Of a stretch of 64,000 bases of DNA, positions 49,581 through 55,855 are shown piece by piece. The stretch is from NCBI GenBank assembly GCA_029721515.1, contig CM056556.1, positions 14,342,098-14,406,097 of the forward strand, given 5' to 3'. The notes under the pieces were generated by a model that was not told where the DNA came from, searched no databases, and saw only the letters and a program-made list of their open reading frames with translations. Both the position numbers and the translations under genes were made by a program. Positions within the stretch are counted from its first letter, which is position 1. Each line of letters begins with the position of its first letter. Source of the stretch: Synanceia verrucosa (taxonomy: Eukaryota; Chordata; Actinopteri; Perciformes; Synanceiidae).

Positions 49581-50384
49581 ATCCCCTCCCCTCCCCCACC
49601 CCCCGGTCACACCCCCCCCCCCGCTTCGCAGAGGCCCCTGCCTGCCCTGGCTGCACTCCTGGCTCACTGGCACCGCCCTGCTGGATGGAAGAGGCAATGA
49701 ACAGGCTAAGCAAGAGCGATCTTCCACAGCTTTTCTCTGTGTCTCTTGGTTTCAAAACCACCCCTTCTCTGCTCACAACCCTGCACTTGTATGGCCTTGG
49801 TTTACTTATTTTTCCTTTCTCCCAGTGACGGCTGTTAACTCTGACCTCAAACACTCAGTGTCAGAGTTCCCCCCACCCCCCCAGCATCTGTGGTAGTATG
49901 TTTGTAGACTCCGTGTCCCACGTCTTGTCCTGTGACATTTGGTCTGTAGTTCTATCGTTGTGTTCACCATGTAGCTGCATCACATTTGTGAAGAACGTAA
50001 ACGAATCCAGTTACGTAGAAGAGTAGAGTGAGTGCCACTCATTCTCTGAGCCATGACACCTATACAGGTGTTGAGTGTTTGAGGTTATGGCTGAAAAATG
50101 GTTCAGAATGCCAGCATGAACACGGACATGAGTGAGTACGAAAGTTGCATTCAGCCACCCGCGTGTTTGTGTGCATGGTTGAGAGTGTGTGCATGGGAGC
50201 GTGTGGATTTTAAGTACCCTTTACTCAGTGACTAATGTTCACGCTCCCCCTTTTCCCCCCTCTTTCACTGTCTCTGTGTCCCTGCAGCACCCGTAAACAA
50301 AACTACATGATGAACTTTGCCAGACAGACCGGCGCGCGTCACTACTACAGCCGCAAGAGGCGGGCACTGCAACAGCGTGCCTGA
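6837..50384 (+). CDS. reln: Reelin, exons 4-65 (5' partial; 62 coding exons)
   Basis: Secreted extracellular-matrix glycoprotein that binds VLDLR and ApoER2 and, through Dab1 signalling, guides neuronal migration and layering. The 62 exons (coordinates in the repeat entries below) all have GT-AG borders and join without a frame break into about 3,311 residues. This is the length expected after removing roughly the first 158 residues of human reelin (3,460 aa). Identity to vertebrate reelin is high throughout; examples are THRGQIIFKDALAQQLCEQG in the first exon and GHDQWALDHVEVVL near the end. Eight repeats of the A-EGF-B plan are present, followed by a short arginine/lysine-rich tail. Signal peptide and reelin domain are missing because exons 1-3 lie left of position 1. 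Numbering uses human exon numbers, inferred by counting back from the 6-nt microexon (human exon 64). No frameshift or stop was found, so the gene looks functional. Confidence 0.97.
6942..7024. repeat. (AT)n microsatellite beside reln exon 4 donor
   Basis: About 80 bp of nearly pure AT, starting about 35 nt after the exon 4 donor. Open frames reported across it encode only Tyr-Ile repeats and are not genes. Confidence 0.95.
8155..8297 (+). repeat. pair of 40-bp imperfect direct repeats
   Basis: Copies at 8155-8194 and 8258-8297 share ggttctg..ggcttcatgcc-type sequence and the tract atgaggYgctggg, 103 nt apart. This may be a local duplication or part of an old element. Confidence 0.6.
8955..9040. 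repeat. (TA)n(CA)n compound microsatellite
   Basis: About 66 bp of TA followed by about 19 bp of CA. Confidence 0.95.
9223..9268. repeat. (CT)n microsatellite
   Basis: About 46 bp of CT, able to form H-DNA when mirrored; in reln intron 4. Confidence 0.92.
15793..18181 (+). other. reln: reln introns 7 and 8 around the 52-nt exon 8
   Basis: 1.28 kb and 1.06 kb of non-coding DNA on each side of exon 17072-17123. AT-rich, with no repeat or gene recognised. Confidence 0.7.
19365..19690. mobile_element. relic of a teleost dispersed repeat
   Basis: Phrases such as cacctgtcaaagccatagttacaatgtgcttcata and gatgttgagggggagttttgcccacagccacgatgctaat follow a layout seen in 3' parts of common fish repeats (shared-frame remnants of retroposons). 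The class cannot be fixed by eye. It lies in reln intron 11. Confidence 0.35.
23263..24315 (+). other. reln: reln intron 18, pyrimidine-rich 3' half
   Basis: Non-coding. From about 23960 to 24315 the + strand is strongly C/T-rich and creates a long spurious open frame. The real exon starts at 24316 after ctccacag. Confidence 0.75.
26720..28240 (+). other. reln: reln intron 22, non-coding
   Basis: 1.5 kb; no exon, RNA gene or recognisable repeat seen. Confidence 0.6.
28742..29512 (+). other. reln: reln intron 24
   Basis: Non-coding, 771 bp; its only notable content is the DR1 element at 29145-29157. Confidence 0.6.
29145..29157 (-). promoter_or_regulatory. perfect DR1 nuclear-receptor element in reln intron 24
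   Basis: The + strand reads TGACCTTTGACCT, a perfect DR1 on the minus strand. The 18-nt context tcag+DR1+g is identical to that of the element at 1459-1471. Confidence 0.5.
30301..33033 (+). other. reln: reln reelin repeat 3 (exons 27-33), with N-t cleavage site
   Basis: Exons: 30301-30507, 30623-30858, 31773-31930 (EGF), 32026-32233, 32322-32398, 32684-32842 and the first part of 32972-33166. Exon 27 starts NFYEKPAFDYP. The Pro-Ala bond at 30316-30321 aligns with mouse Pro1244-Ala1245, the N-t site that ADAMTS-family proteases cut to limit reelin activity. The EGF reads CPNHCGGHGDCISGVCFCDMGYT; its last cysteine is in the next exon (VEQDSC). Subrepeat B starts at GFEGKLSPLWQSL. Repeats 3-6 form the central fragment that engages the receptors. 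Confidence 0.95.
30859..31772 (+). other. reln: reln intron 28, non-coding
   Basis: 914 bp with no recognised feature. Confidence 0.6.
33034..35461 (+). other. reln: reln reelin repeat 4 (exons 33-39)
   Basis: Exons: 3' part of 32972-33166, then 34001-34274, 34373-34513 (EGF), 34629-34806, 34924-35008, 35117-35299 and the first part of 35394-35562. Subrepeat A begins at TGFHDKFDGTTPLRHNWYRI. The EGF reads CPWMCSGHGLCDNGRC then VCDKGYGGAHC across two exons. Subrepeat B begins REDFNENLQQETWPEVYGAE. The exon/intron phases (1 or 2 at most junctions) match the other repeats, as expected for a domain amplified by duplication. Confidence 0.95.
33167..34000 (+). other. reln: reln intron 33, non-coding
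   Basis: 834 bp with no recognised feature. The preceding intron (32843-32971) ends in a CT-repeat polypyrimidine tract. Confidence 0.6.
35462..37407 (+). other. reln: reln reelin repeat 5 (exons 39-44), with dimerisation cysteine
   Basis: Exons: 3' part of 35394-35562, then 35660-35765, 35879-36105, 36243-36466 (EGF), 36906-37056 and 37149-37407. Subrepeat A starts at VVIDSFDEGPNESNWLFFPG. The cysteine in GKLRLCGS (codon 36101-36103) falls, by residue count against mammalian reelin, at mouse Cys2101, which forms the intermolecular disulfide of the reelin dimer. The EGF is CQDMCNGHGACAGGSHCVCDPGYSGSDC in one exon. Subrepeat B contains GGKPSRKCGIMSSG and RLWQPSENGHFYSPWVIDQ. Confidence 0.95.
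36467..36905 (+). other. reln: reln intron 42, non-coding
   Basis: 439 bp, AT-rich, nothing recognised. Confidence 0.6.
37425..37451. repeat. (CCAT)n microsatellite
   Basis: About six CCAT units in the short intron between exons 44 and 45. Confidence 0.85.
38029..38057. repeat. (AAT)n microsatellite
   Basis: About nine AAT units in reln intron 45 (37844-38279), which holds nothing else recognisable. Confidence 0.88.
39217..40006 (+). other. reln: reln intron 48, non-coding
   Basis: 790 bp with no recognised feature. The 542-bp intron 51 (40795-41336) is likewise empty. Confidence 0.6.
40432..42881 (+). other. reln: reln reelin repeat 7 (exons 50-56), with C-t cleavage site
   Basis: Exons: 3' part of 40290-40540, then 40640-40794, 41337-41551, 41685-41862 (EGF), 41956-42131, 42213-42319 and most of 42661-42903. 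Subrepeat A starts ISDTFGGVALPNHERAAADG. The Ala-Asp bond at 40483-40488 corresponds by residue count to mouse Ala2688-Asp2689, the C-t processing site. The EGF is CDSHCGGHGDCLDQRCLCDPGFTGPNC. Subrepeat B runs from KERFDWEGAAGPQWQVLEGG to RLRWWQPFTISSG. A SINE sits in the intron before 42661. Confidence 0.95.
42402..42640 (+). mobile_element. tRNA-derived SINE in reln intron 55
   Basis: The head carries pol III promoter boxes: A-like TGGCTCAGTG and B box GGTTCGATCCC. The body runs through gggtcgtggttagcgcc and the 3' end has the teleost SINE tail aagcgctatataaatacagaccatttacc with a short ATTTACC duplication. It lies in gene orientation and ends 20 nt before exon 56. Confidence 0.8.
42882..45455 (+). 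other. reln: reln reelin repeat 8 (exons 56-63)
   Basis: Exons: end of 42661-42903, then 43028-43203, 43301-43374, 43543-43704, 43826-43983 (EGF), 44230-44449, 44587-44784 and 45357-45455. Subrepeat A begins LLDTFDDEGVSHEESWSFYP. The EGF reads CPGLCSGHGYCTSGVVCICDEGHHGDDC and spans two exons. Subrepeat B begins SIKDNFESGSVSQESWQLIQ and ends WWQPRHDGAGHDQWALDHVEVVL. The donor after 45455 (gtgagt) starts the 1.9 kb intron that leads to the microexon. Confidence 0.95.
44785..45356 (+). other. reln: reln intron 62, non-coding
   Basis: 572 bp, AT-rich, nothing recognised. Confidence 0.6.
45994..46010 (-). promoter_or_regulatory. CTCF-type binding site in reln intron 63
   Basis: The minus strand reads TGGCCACTAGGGGGCAG, which fits the vertebrate CTCF core (TGGCCACYAGRGGGCRS) at nearly every position. 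It lies about 540 nt after exon 63 and 1.37 kb before the microexon. Confidence 0.6.
46720..47362 (+). promoter_or_regulatory. reln: long pyrimidine-rich tract upstream of the microexon
   Basis: About 640 bp of mostly C and T with many CTTTC, TTCTC and CTCTT units, the binding preference of PTB proteins. It leads straight to the 6-nt microexon. The open frames across it encode low-complexity Ser/Leu/Phe and are not genes. Confidence 0.6.
47377..47382 (+). CDS. reln: reln 6-nt alternative microexon (exon 64, encodes Val-Ser)
   Basis: Six bases, TGTGAG, sit between ctgtag and a perfect gtaagt donor. Exon 63 ends in phase 2 (CT) and exon 65 starts with C. Inserting the six bases therefore turns L-T-R-K into L-V-S-T-R-K with no frame change. 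Mammalian reelin has a neuronally included hexanucleotide microexon (exon 64) that also encodes Val-Ser at exactly this point. Upstream lies a long C/T-rich tract (about 46720-47360) and a TGC at 47354-47356. This matches neuronal microexons controlled by PTB-type repressors and SRRM4 (nSR100). Skipping it also gives a sound protein. Confidence 0.88.
48174..48525. mobile_element. palindromic MITE (long terminal inverted repeats)
   Basis: The left end cactgcaaaaaatcgaaatc...cttatttctag is mirrored by the right end ctagaaataag...gatttttttgcagtg, giving arms of about 45-50 bp, and the interior is also partly self-complementary (gcttgaatt against gaattcaagc). No coding capacity. Elements with CACTGCAAAAA ends are common in fish. 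A 15-bp unit (acattaagtgtatag) is tandemly duplicated near 48441-48470. Confidence 0.75.
49541..49622. repeat. (CA)n repeat followed by C-runs (G4-capable on minus strand)
   Basis: About 39 bp of CA, then several runs of 4 to 11 C on the + strand. The minus strand thus has at least four G-runs with short loops. Confidence 0.85.
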
Positions 50385-51710
50385 ACCCACCAAAACGGGA
50401 TTCGCACTCTGATCTGCCAATCACACTTTGACCCGCAACGCCCCATCCTTACGCTCCTGACAACATGCCGCCCTGTCGAGTCCCGTCCACCAGCGGATTT
50501 TAGTCAGCCTTAGATTTCCCTCACCCACCGCTCCCTATCCTCTGCAACAAACATGGGCCATCCAATCAGCTTATGCCAGCCAATCAAGGCCTTCCCAGCC
50601 ACACCGGTAGGTGGGAATGAAACTCAGAAGAAAGGAGTGAAGCGGCCATTTTGTTTATTTTTTCATGGACGGTTGGAGTTTCTAGTTGTTTTCTAAGAGT
50701 TGCTGTGGTTCCTCTGATTCCTGTTCCCATCTCCGATAACCCTCATTCTGGCTTACATTCCCATTGCTCCCCTTCTTGCTCCTCATCCTCCTTGTCCTGC
50801 CACACTGTGAAATTGAGAGATAATATATCACTGCTGAACTGCCCAGCCAATTGGAGAGCTGCCTCCCAGTTCCACTGAGCCGTCGGGGGGGAGGACCACT
50901 CCACTGCTGCCAACCAGTACACCAGGAGAAAGACCACAATGATGATACTGACCATTAAGAGGAATAACGGTGATGAGAATTTTCAAAAAAGAAAAAAAAA
51001 AAAAGAGTACTGTGTTCTTGCTGTTCTGTGTGTCTGTGGTTTCTTTTTGTGATGAGTTGACTGTGGTGTTCTGTTCATTTGTTTGTTCGTTTTCTACTAA
51101 TTCATATGCTTTTAAGGGGAGGGGGGTGCTGGGTTCTGTTTCCTTTTCCTCATTTATCTGGAATGGATGTGGACAGGGTGGGAAAAGAAACCTAGCCTCC
51201 ACAGGAAGAAGGAACTAAAGAACGATTTGCACGACAGGAAAAGGAGAAAAAAAGAAAAAAAATTAAAGACTGAACATTGACTTTTTTGTTGCTTTTTTAA
51301 AATCTTTTTTTTATATATGTTGGTTCCCGAAAATACAGATATTTATGGTAAATGGTTCTTCACGTAACCTATTTAAGATGCACTGTGCGTGAAATCTGTA
51401 TGTTATTTTCTAGTGTTAAGTTATTAGGCAGTCGAGTCAGACTGCATCATCTCTCTTCTTTCTCTTCCCTCCTCTCATGTGCTGTTTCCCCCTCTTCCCA
51501 CCCCTCCACCCCTCTCTCTCTATCTGCTGATTTCTGATACCTGGAGGTGAGGCTCTATTAGTGTTGTTTTTTGAAGTCTGTGTAATATGGACCCTCTGCC
51601 CTCAGTGTAACTCCAGTATAGCAATCTCCTGTACATATATGTATATCCACTATGGGGAGACCCAGCAGCCTTATAAAAGGGAAATAAAGAACTGTTCAAA
51701 CCTCAAACTG
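50288..51710 (+). other. reln: reln last exon (65): C-terminal region, stop and 3' UTR
   Basis: Acceptor ccctgcag, coding 50288-50381, stop TGA at 50382-50384. It encodes the basic C-terminal region, TRKQNYMMNFARQTGARHYY followed by SRKRRALQQRA, equal in length to the human CTR. The RKRR-A bond corresponds to the within-CTR (WC) furin-type cleavage site near mouse Arg3455, so processing would release a six-residue tail. That tail (ALQQRA) differs from mammalian SLRRYP. The 3' UTR runs about 1.3 kb. It includes an A-rich stretch near 50984-51004 and ends at one of two AATAAA signals. Confidence 0.93.
51683..51688 (+). terminator. reln: reln poly(A) signal (proximal AATAAA)
   Basis: AATAAA lies about 1.3 kb after the reln stop, in a context with T/G-rich DNA downstream. 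It is the first canonical hexamer after the stop codon. A second canonical AATAAA at 51961-51966 could give a longer 3' UTR. Confidence 0.6.
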
Positions 51711-51960
51711 TACACATTGCTTGAGCTGCACTCTTTCACTGTTAAAAGATAGGCCTGGCATGTCTTTATACTTTTCATATTGTCAACAAATCTCAACAAA
51801 GAGTGGGTCGCTCAATACATTTCCAACTTCCCTTCACTCTGCCCGAAGCCCATTGGTTCCTACCAGAGCCGTGCATCATTACACTGCATTTCTTTGCAAG
51901 CACCAGATTTATACATCATATTTACAGCAGTATCTGATGGTGTATGTGGGATAGATTGAA

Positions 51961-51966
51961 AATAAA
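51961..51966 (+). terminator. reln: possible distal reln poly(A) signal
   Basis: Canonical AATAAA about 280 nt after the proximal signal, followed by a TG-rich stretch (cattgtgatg). Use of this site is an inference. Confidence 0.35.
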
Positions 51967-52050
51967 CTAATGCATTGTGATGTTAGTAGACAGTGTGGCT
52001 CATTGACAGTTTTTGGACATCAGAGTTGGAGCTTGTCATCAATCAACCCT

Positions 52051-52185
52051 ATTAAAATAATGACTTAAGTCATTTTTTGAAGAAAATGTGTTTTTGGCTT
52101 AAATCATCTCTTGATTATGCTGGCCACCAGTTTTTTGTGTTTTCCCAAAAACATGAAAAAAAATGGCTTAGGCCATTATTTTAAT
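52051..52185. mobile_element. small inverted-repeat element
   Basis: 28-bp arms at 52051-52078 and 52158-52185 match at about 25 of 28 positions in inverted orientation (attaaaataatgacttaag and its complement). Each arm holds the near-palindrome tgacttaagtca. 135 bp in total, so it is a MITE-sized element. Confidence 0.6.
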
Positions 52186-52199
52186 TGGGTGACAAATTG

Positions 52200-52345
52200 T
52201 AAGGTTGGAGGTTTGATCCCTGGTTCCTCCAATCCACATTTAGCAGCACTATTTAGATTTGGTGGGTGAATGCTGATATGCAGTATATAGCACATTTAGT
52301 GGTCAGAAGACTAGAAAAGCATTATATAAATGCTGTCCATTTATT
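52200..52345 (+). mobile_element. degenerate, truncated SINE copy
   Basis: A B-box-like gtttgatccctgg and the tail gaagactagaaaagcattatataaatgctgtccattta match the element family at 42402-42640. It lies in the reln/Ly6 intergenic space and may supply sequence near the Ly6 gene's 3' end. Confidence 0.65.
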
Positions 52346-52631
52346 ATATTTGTTGACCATAAGAAAAATATATCACCAGCCCTATCTGTGTGTGTGCGTG
52401 TGTGTGAGAAAGAAAAGTCCAAAAAATCAAAGAATATAGTTTTTAATTCAAATATTTATAGACAATAAACTATTTTAAAAACTATTGTAAAATGACATGT
52501 TAAAATCTCTTCCATGCCCCTAGTGAACACCTCAGTGGGTTCACACTGGGTATTCACTGCACACTGCTGCAGGCCTCCTGCATTACTCCAAGCTGAGAGG
52601 CTGATGCTGGCAATGCATCAGGTGTCTTCAG

Positions 52632-53015
52632 TCACAAGCTGCCGGCCATCACAGCGGCAGTCATAAGTGTCACCGTGACGTAGAGCGACGAGGCTGCGAT
52701 GCCTGGGCAGGAGTTACAGTACGGCCAATCACAGCAGCCATAGCTCATGGTGTAGACAGCTCCTTTGAGACGGATGCTGTGCACCTGGCTGCAGTCCCTC
52801 TCCGCCATGCAGCCCCTGGCCGACAAGGCGCTGTGGTTGCCATAGCGACCTTCGGCCTTGAAGCACAGCTCACTAGGAGGGCACTCTGTAACAATGAGAC
52901 TAAATGTCAGCTCCTTCTCCAGGATTGGGCTGTAGAAACACCGCAGGTTGTCACAGAGCAGCGGGGGAAGGAGCAGGTAGAGCCACAAAGCAGCAACATG
53001 AACAAGCTGCTGCAT
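52632..53015 (-). CDS. Ly6/uPAR-domain GPI-type protein, Bouncer/SPACA4-like, lacking one finger-1 disulfide
   Basis: 127-residue protein with a cleavable signal peptide (MQQLVHVAALWLYLLLPPLLC), one LU three-finger domain and a hydrophobic C-terminal tail (SSLYVTVTLMTAAVMAG) suited to GPI anchoring. Placing it in the Bouncer/SPACA4 group rests on the middle and third finger: GRYGNHSALSARGC...IRLKGAVYTMSYGCCDWPYCN resembles SPACA4 SYRGVTYSLTTNCC...CN. Bouncer is a fish egg-surface protein needed for sperm entry; SPACA4 is its mammalian relative. The start is supported by a splice acceptor (cttcatcttgcag) ending about 8 nt upstream of the ATG, so a non-coding 5' exon is likely. The second and third of the ten canonical cysteines are replaced (by Ser and Phe). 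A possible ATTAAA poly(A) signal lies at 52442-52447. The gene is convergent with reln. Confidence 0.75.
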   Translation of the reverse strand: MQQLVHVAALWLYLLLPPLLCDNLRCFYSPILEKELTFSLIVTECPPSELCFKAEGRYGNHSALSARGCMAERDCSQVHSIRLKGAVYTMSYGCCDWPYCNSCPGIAASSLYVTVTLMTAAVMAGSL

Positions 53016-53039
53016 GTTGGGCCTGCAAGATGAAGAGAG

Positions 53040-54236
53040 ATTTTTGGTATCTTACTGACCTAATAATGTGCCAATAAACACACGCACACAACACAAACAG
53101 CAGTTTAGTACCACACTCCCATGCAGTTGGGTCCTTCATTGCAACTCATCAAGACTATTTGTGCCTTTTAAATGCGCATATTTCAAATTCCACCTCCTCA
53201 GTTTGCTGACAATACATGTTAGATCTCAGAGCCAAGATCAATCACAACACTATGAGTGATTATCTCAGACTTGACTTTTTTCTAACATCACAAAAGATGT
53301 CATGCAGGCTCTGAATGACTCCACATGACTAATATATTTGCTTTGATATGTAAAATCAGTGTAATCTTTTTAATCACTCTTTGTTGGTCTTCACAACCAC
53401 TTAAAACATCTCACCTTCCTTCTTATGCACAGGTGTCAATGATCCCCACTGATTGCCACAAATGCTCAGGGCCACAAAGGCTAATGGTGATGGCAGAAAC
53501 AATTTCAGTGTGCAGCTTAAAAAAAAATAATAATAATATGAAGACTCACTTTTGCATTTTTTATTTGAAGTCCACTCAAACAGGCACAACCTCTGAGCTT
53601 CTCTTGATGAACCTTCTCACCAGTGACTGCAGACCTCCTTGCAGAGTCCACTCCTCCCAGAACACCTGCCCAATCCCAAACCGCCCCTCCACACTACCCC
53701 TTCTCGACTGAGTGTCACTCCAAATGAAGTCGCACTCACAGCTGTGGAGGACACCTTAACTGAAGGAGTAGGGTAGACATAAGATGAGCAGGAATGGGAC
53801 ACCCTCCTCACTCCACTGTAAATGGAAGCACTCTTTGCTATGGCAAGAGAAAGACACCTCCTGTGCATCATAAATTCAGCAACCATTACAATGACAGGAG
53901 CTACTTTATACCTCAAATCATTCATCAAGTGATTCCACAAGTCTTTCAACCCCAGGAGCATGTGACATTTCCAATCAAAAAATTAAGCCAGATGAATTGT
54001 GTTTTAATTTTTGAGGTGCCAGGGCTGCACACTCAAATCAAATGTAAGATTTGTTAATTTTGTCTTTTTTTTGTCTTTTCTTGTTACAAAGGTGCGATGG
54101 ACATACTGGACATATATATAACTTAAATTTGTATGTTGTTTCCTCCTCTATTTTGCAGTCACACTTCCTGCTAAAGCCATCATAGACTCCACACAAAAGG
54201 AACTACAGCCAAAATAGGAAGCTTAATAACAGTGAT
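53040..54236. other. intergenic region between the two Ly6 genes
   Basis: No supported gene. The minus-strand open frame at 53617-53961 has no recognisable domain. The start of the left Ly6 gene's non-coding 5' exon is somewhere here. Confidence 0.5.
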
Positions 54237-54485
54237 TTTATTTTGCTGCATTCATTAGCAGCCACAGAAAGCCCATCAGCATTTGCTCTGTACAACAGGA
54301 GGATGGCTGATAAGTCCACATTATTCTCTCTGAAGTCAAACAGAATCACACAAAACACTGACAATAATGCATTTTAGCAAAAATACTAATAATCACAAAC
54401 ATTTGCCAACATGTTTGTGACCTTTTGGAGACTCAGGTAAGGGCCCATAGGCTAACAGGCCTCCCCACATACTCCTGCTAGTAGG

Positions 54486-54992
54486 CTACTTCTGTGTTGC
54501 AGTGGCAGGTAATGTGGTGCTCCTTGATGCTGTGTGATTTGCACATGAATCCCACAGCTCCTCTCTAGGAACATCAGTGTGATCTTTGTCTGTGATCATC
54601 AGTAGCATCTTCAGGTTGGTGGGAGACTTAGGCTGGTCATTACATTTGTCTTTGCAGCAGCAGGTGTGGCTGATGTTGTACTTGACCCCTCGAAAAGAGG
54701 TGATTTCATGGGAGCCACAGAGTTCAGTGTCCACGCAGCCCTGAGCAGACAGGATGTGGAGGGAACCATAGTGGCCTCTGGCACTGGAGCAGAGCTGATG
54801 AGGCAGACACTGGCTGGTGACATTAGGACAGGACTTTCCTTTGTGCTGCAGAGGGCAGTGGAAACACAGCAGGCTGTCCAGGCACAGAGCAGGAAGGACC
54901 AGAGCTGTGACCAACAGCATGGAGGTCAGGAACCAGCGTGGTCCAAACAGCTGGATGCCCAGACTAGTGTAAATCCACACACAAACACTCAC
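54486..54992 (-). CDS. bncr: Bouncer/SPACA4-like Ly6/uPAR protein without a C-terminal anchor
   Basis: 168-residue open frame. A hydrophobic leader (RWFLTSMLLVTALVLPALC) precedes an LU domain with the full ten-cysteine pattern: LLCFHCPLQ, CPNVTSQC, LC, GC, LC, then CCCKDKCN. Two N-glycosylation sequons (NVT, NIS) are present. SFRGVKYNISHTCCC strongly resembles the third finger of SPACA4/Bouncer. The 3' part after KCN (about 50 residues) is hydrophilic, so no GPI or TM anchor is visible. This is unlike known membrane-bound Bouncer and suggests a secreted paralogue or an unseen 3' exon. The start is uncertain: ATG at 54990-54992 gives a long leader, the one at 54918-54920 a short signal, and an upstream exon spliced near 54950 is possible. 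AATAAA at 54237-54242 fits as its poly(A) signal. The symbol is tentative. Confidence 0.65.
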   Translation of the reverse strand: MSVCVWIYTSLGIQLFGPRWFLTSMLLVTALVLPALCLDSLLCFHCPLQHKGKSCPNVTSQCLPHQLCSSARGHYGSLHILSAQGCVDTELCGSHEITSFRGVKYNISHTCCCKDKCNDQPKSPTNLKMLLMITDKDHTDVPREELWDSCANHTASRSTTLPATATQK

Positions 54993-55412
54993 ACACTTTC
55001 ACATAATTAATCAGTTAGGCATTAAAGAGTTTCAGCTGCTTGTTAGGTATAATGTTCACCTGATCTTTCTTTGTGTCCCCATCTTGCTGTATATAAAAAG
55101 GAAAAATCCCAGACTGTGTGAAATCCTGAACCTCCAAACACCAGCTAAACCTCTGATTACCAAGCAGAAACAGGTGTGTCTTTGAAGCAGTTACAGCTCA
55201 GCCAATGAATCGTTTTAGAGATGCACACACTTAAAAAAATAGCTTTTAAGTTGCACAAAAATAAAAAAAAAAAATCTTTTACCCTTCAAAACTATTTGCC
55301 TTTTGTACAAAAAACTAAATTGAGGCAAAGTGCAAGATTACAGTGCCATCTGCTGCTCTGCAGAGAACATGCCACAAGGGAAGAAATGATATTACTTGAT
55401 ATGGTGGTTGCT

Positions 55413-55728
55413 GGGTGGCATGGTTCGAATCCCGGGCCAGGGGCCTTTCTGTGTGGAGTTTGCATGTTCTGCCCGTGTCTGCGTGGGTTCTCTCCGGGCT
55501 CCGGCTTCCTCCCACCATCCAAAAACATGCATGGGGATTAGGTTAATTGGTTAATTTAAATTGATCGTAGGTGTGAGTGTGAGTGGTTGTCTGTCTCTAT
55601 GTGCCCTGCGATGAGGTGTCCAGGGTGTTCCCTTCCTTCCGCCCTAACACAGCTGGGATAGGCTCCAGCCCCCCGTGACCCTATGTGAGGATAAGTGGTA
55701 GAATATGGATGGATGGATGGATGGATGG
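55413..55728 (+). mobile_element. tRNA-derived SINE with (GGAT)n tail, copy 1
   Basis: Contains the B box ggttcgaatcccggg, the conserved body tttctgtgtggagtttgcatg and gtgagtggttgtctgtctctatg, and ends in GGATGGATGG repeats. The A-box part is deleted. Confidence 0.8.
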
Positions 55729-55855
55729 TGGTTGCTGCTGAATGTCACCAAGTGCTGTTTTTTAAACTTCATGAAGCTGTCATTTTGTTAATCATATCAA
55801 AATGTCTCTCTAATCGGCTCCATTCATTCTTCATTTTTCTTTCTTCATTTTCTGC

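Larger units (their letters stand above)
47383..50287 (+). other. reln: reln intron 64, non-coding
   Basis: 2.9 kb between the microexon and the last exon. It contains a palindromic element (48174-48525), a CA repeat with adjoining C-runs (about 49541-49622), and otherwise nothing recognised. Confidence 0.7.

Noticed and set aside
49253..49828. 191-codon + and 135-codon - open frames
   Set aside because: They cross a CA repeat and C-runs and have no conserved content.
53617..53961. 114-codon minus-strand open frame between the Ly6 genes
   Set aside because: No signal peptide, cysteine pattern or recognisable domain; could be a TE relic but unsupported.
55087..55098. TATATAAAAAGG as a promoter for the Bouncer-like gene
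   Set aside because: The box points along the + strand while the gene is on the minus strand, and no + strand gene follows.
55707..55728. Short tandem repeats as a CRISPR-like array
   Set aside because: GGAT units are a SINE tail; no spacers, and the genome is a vertebrate's.
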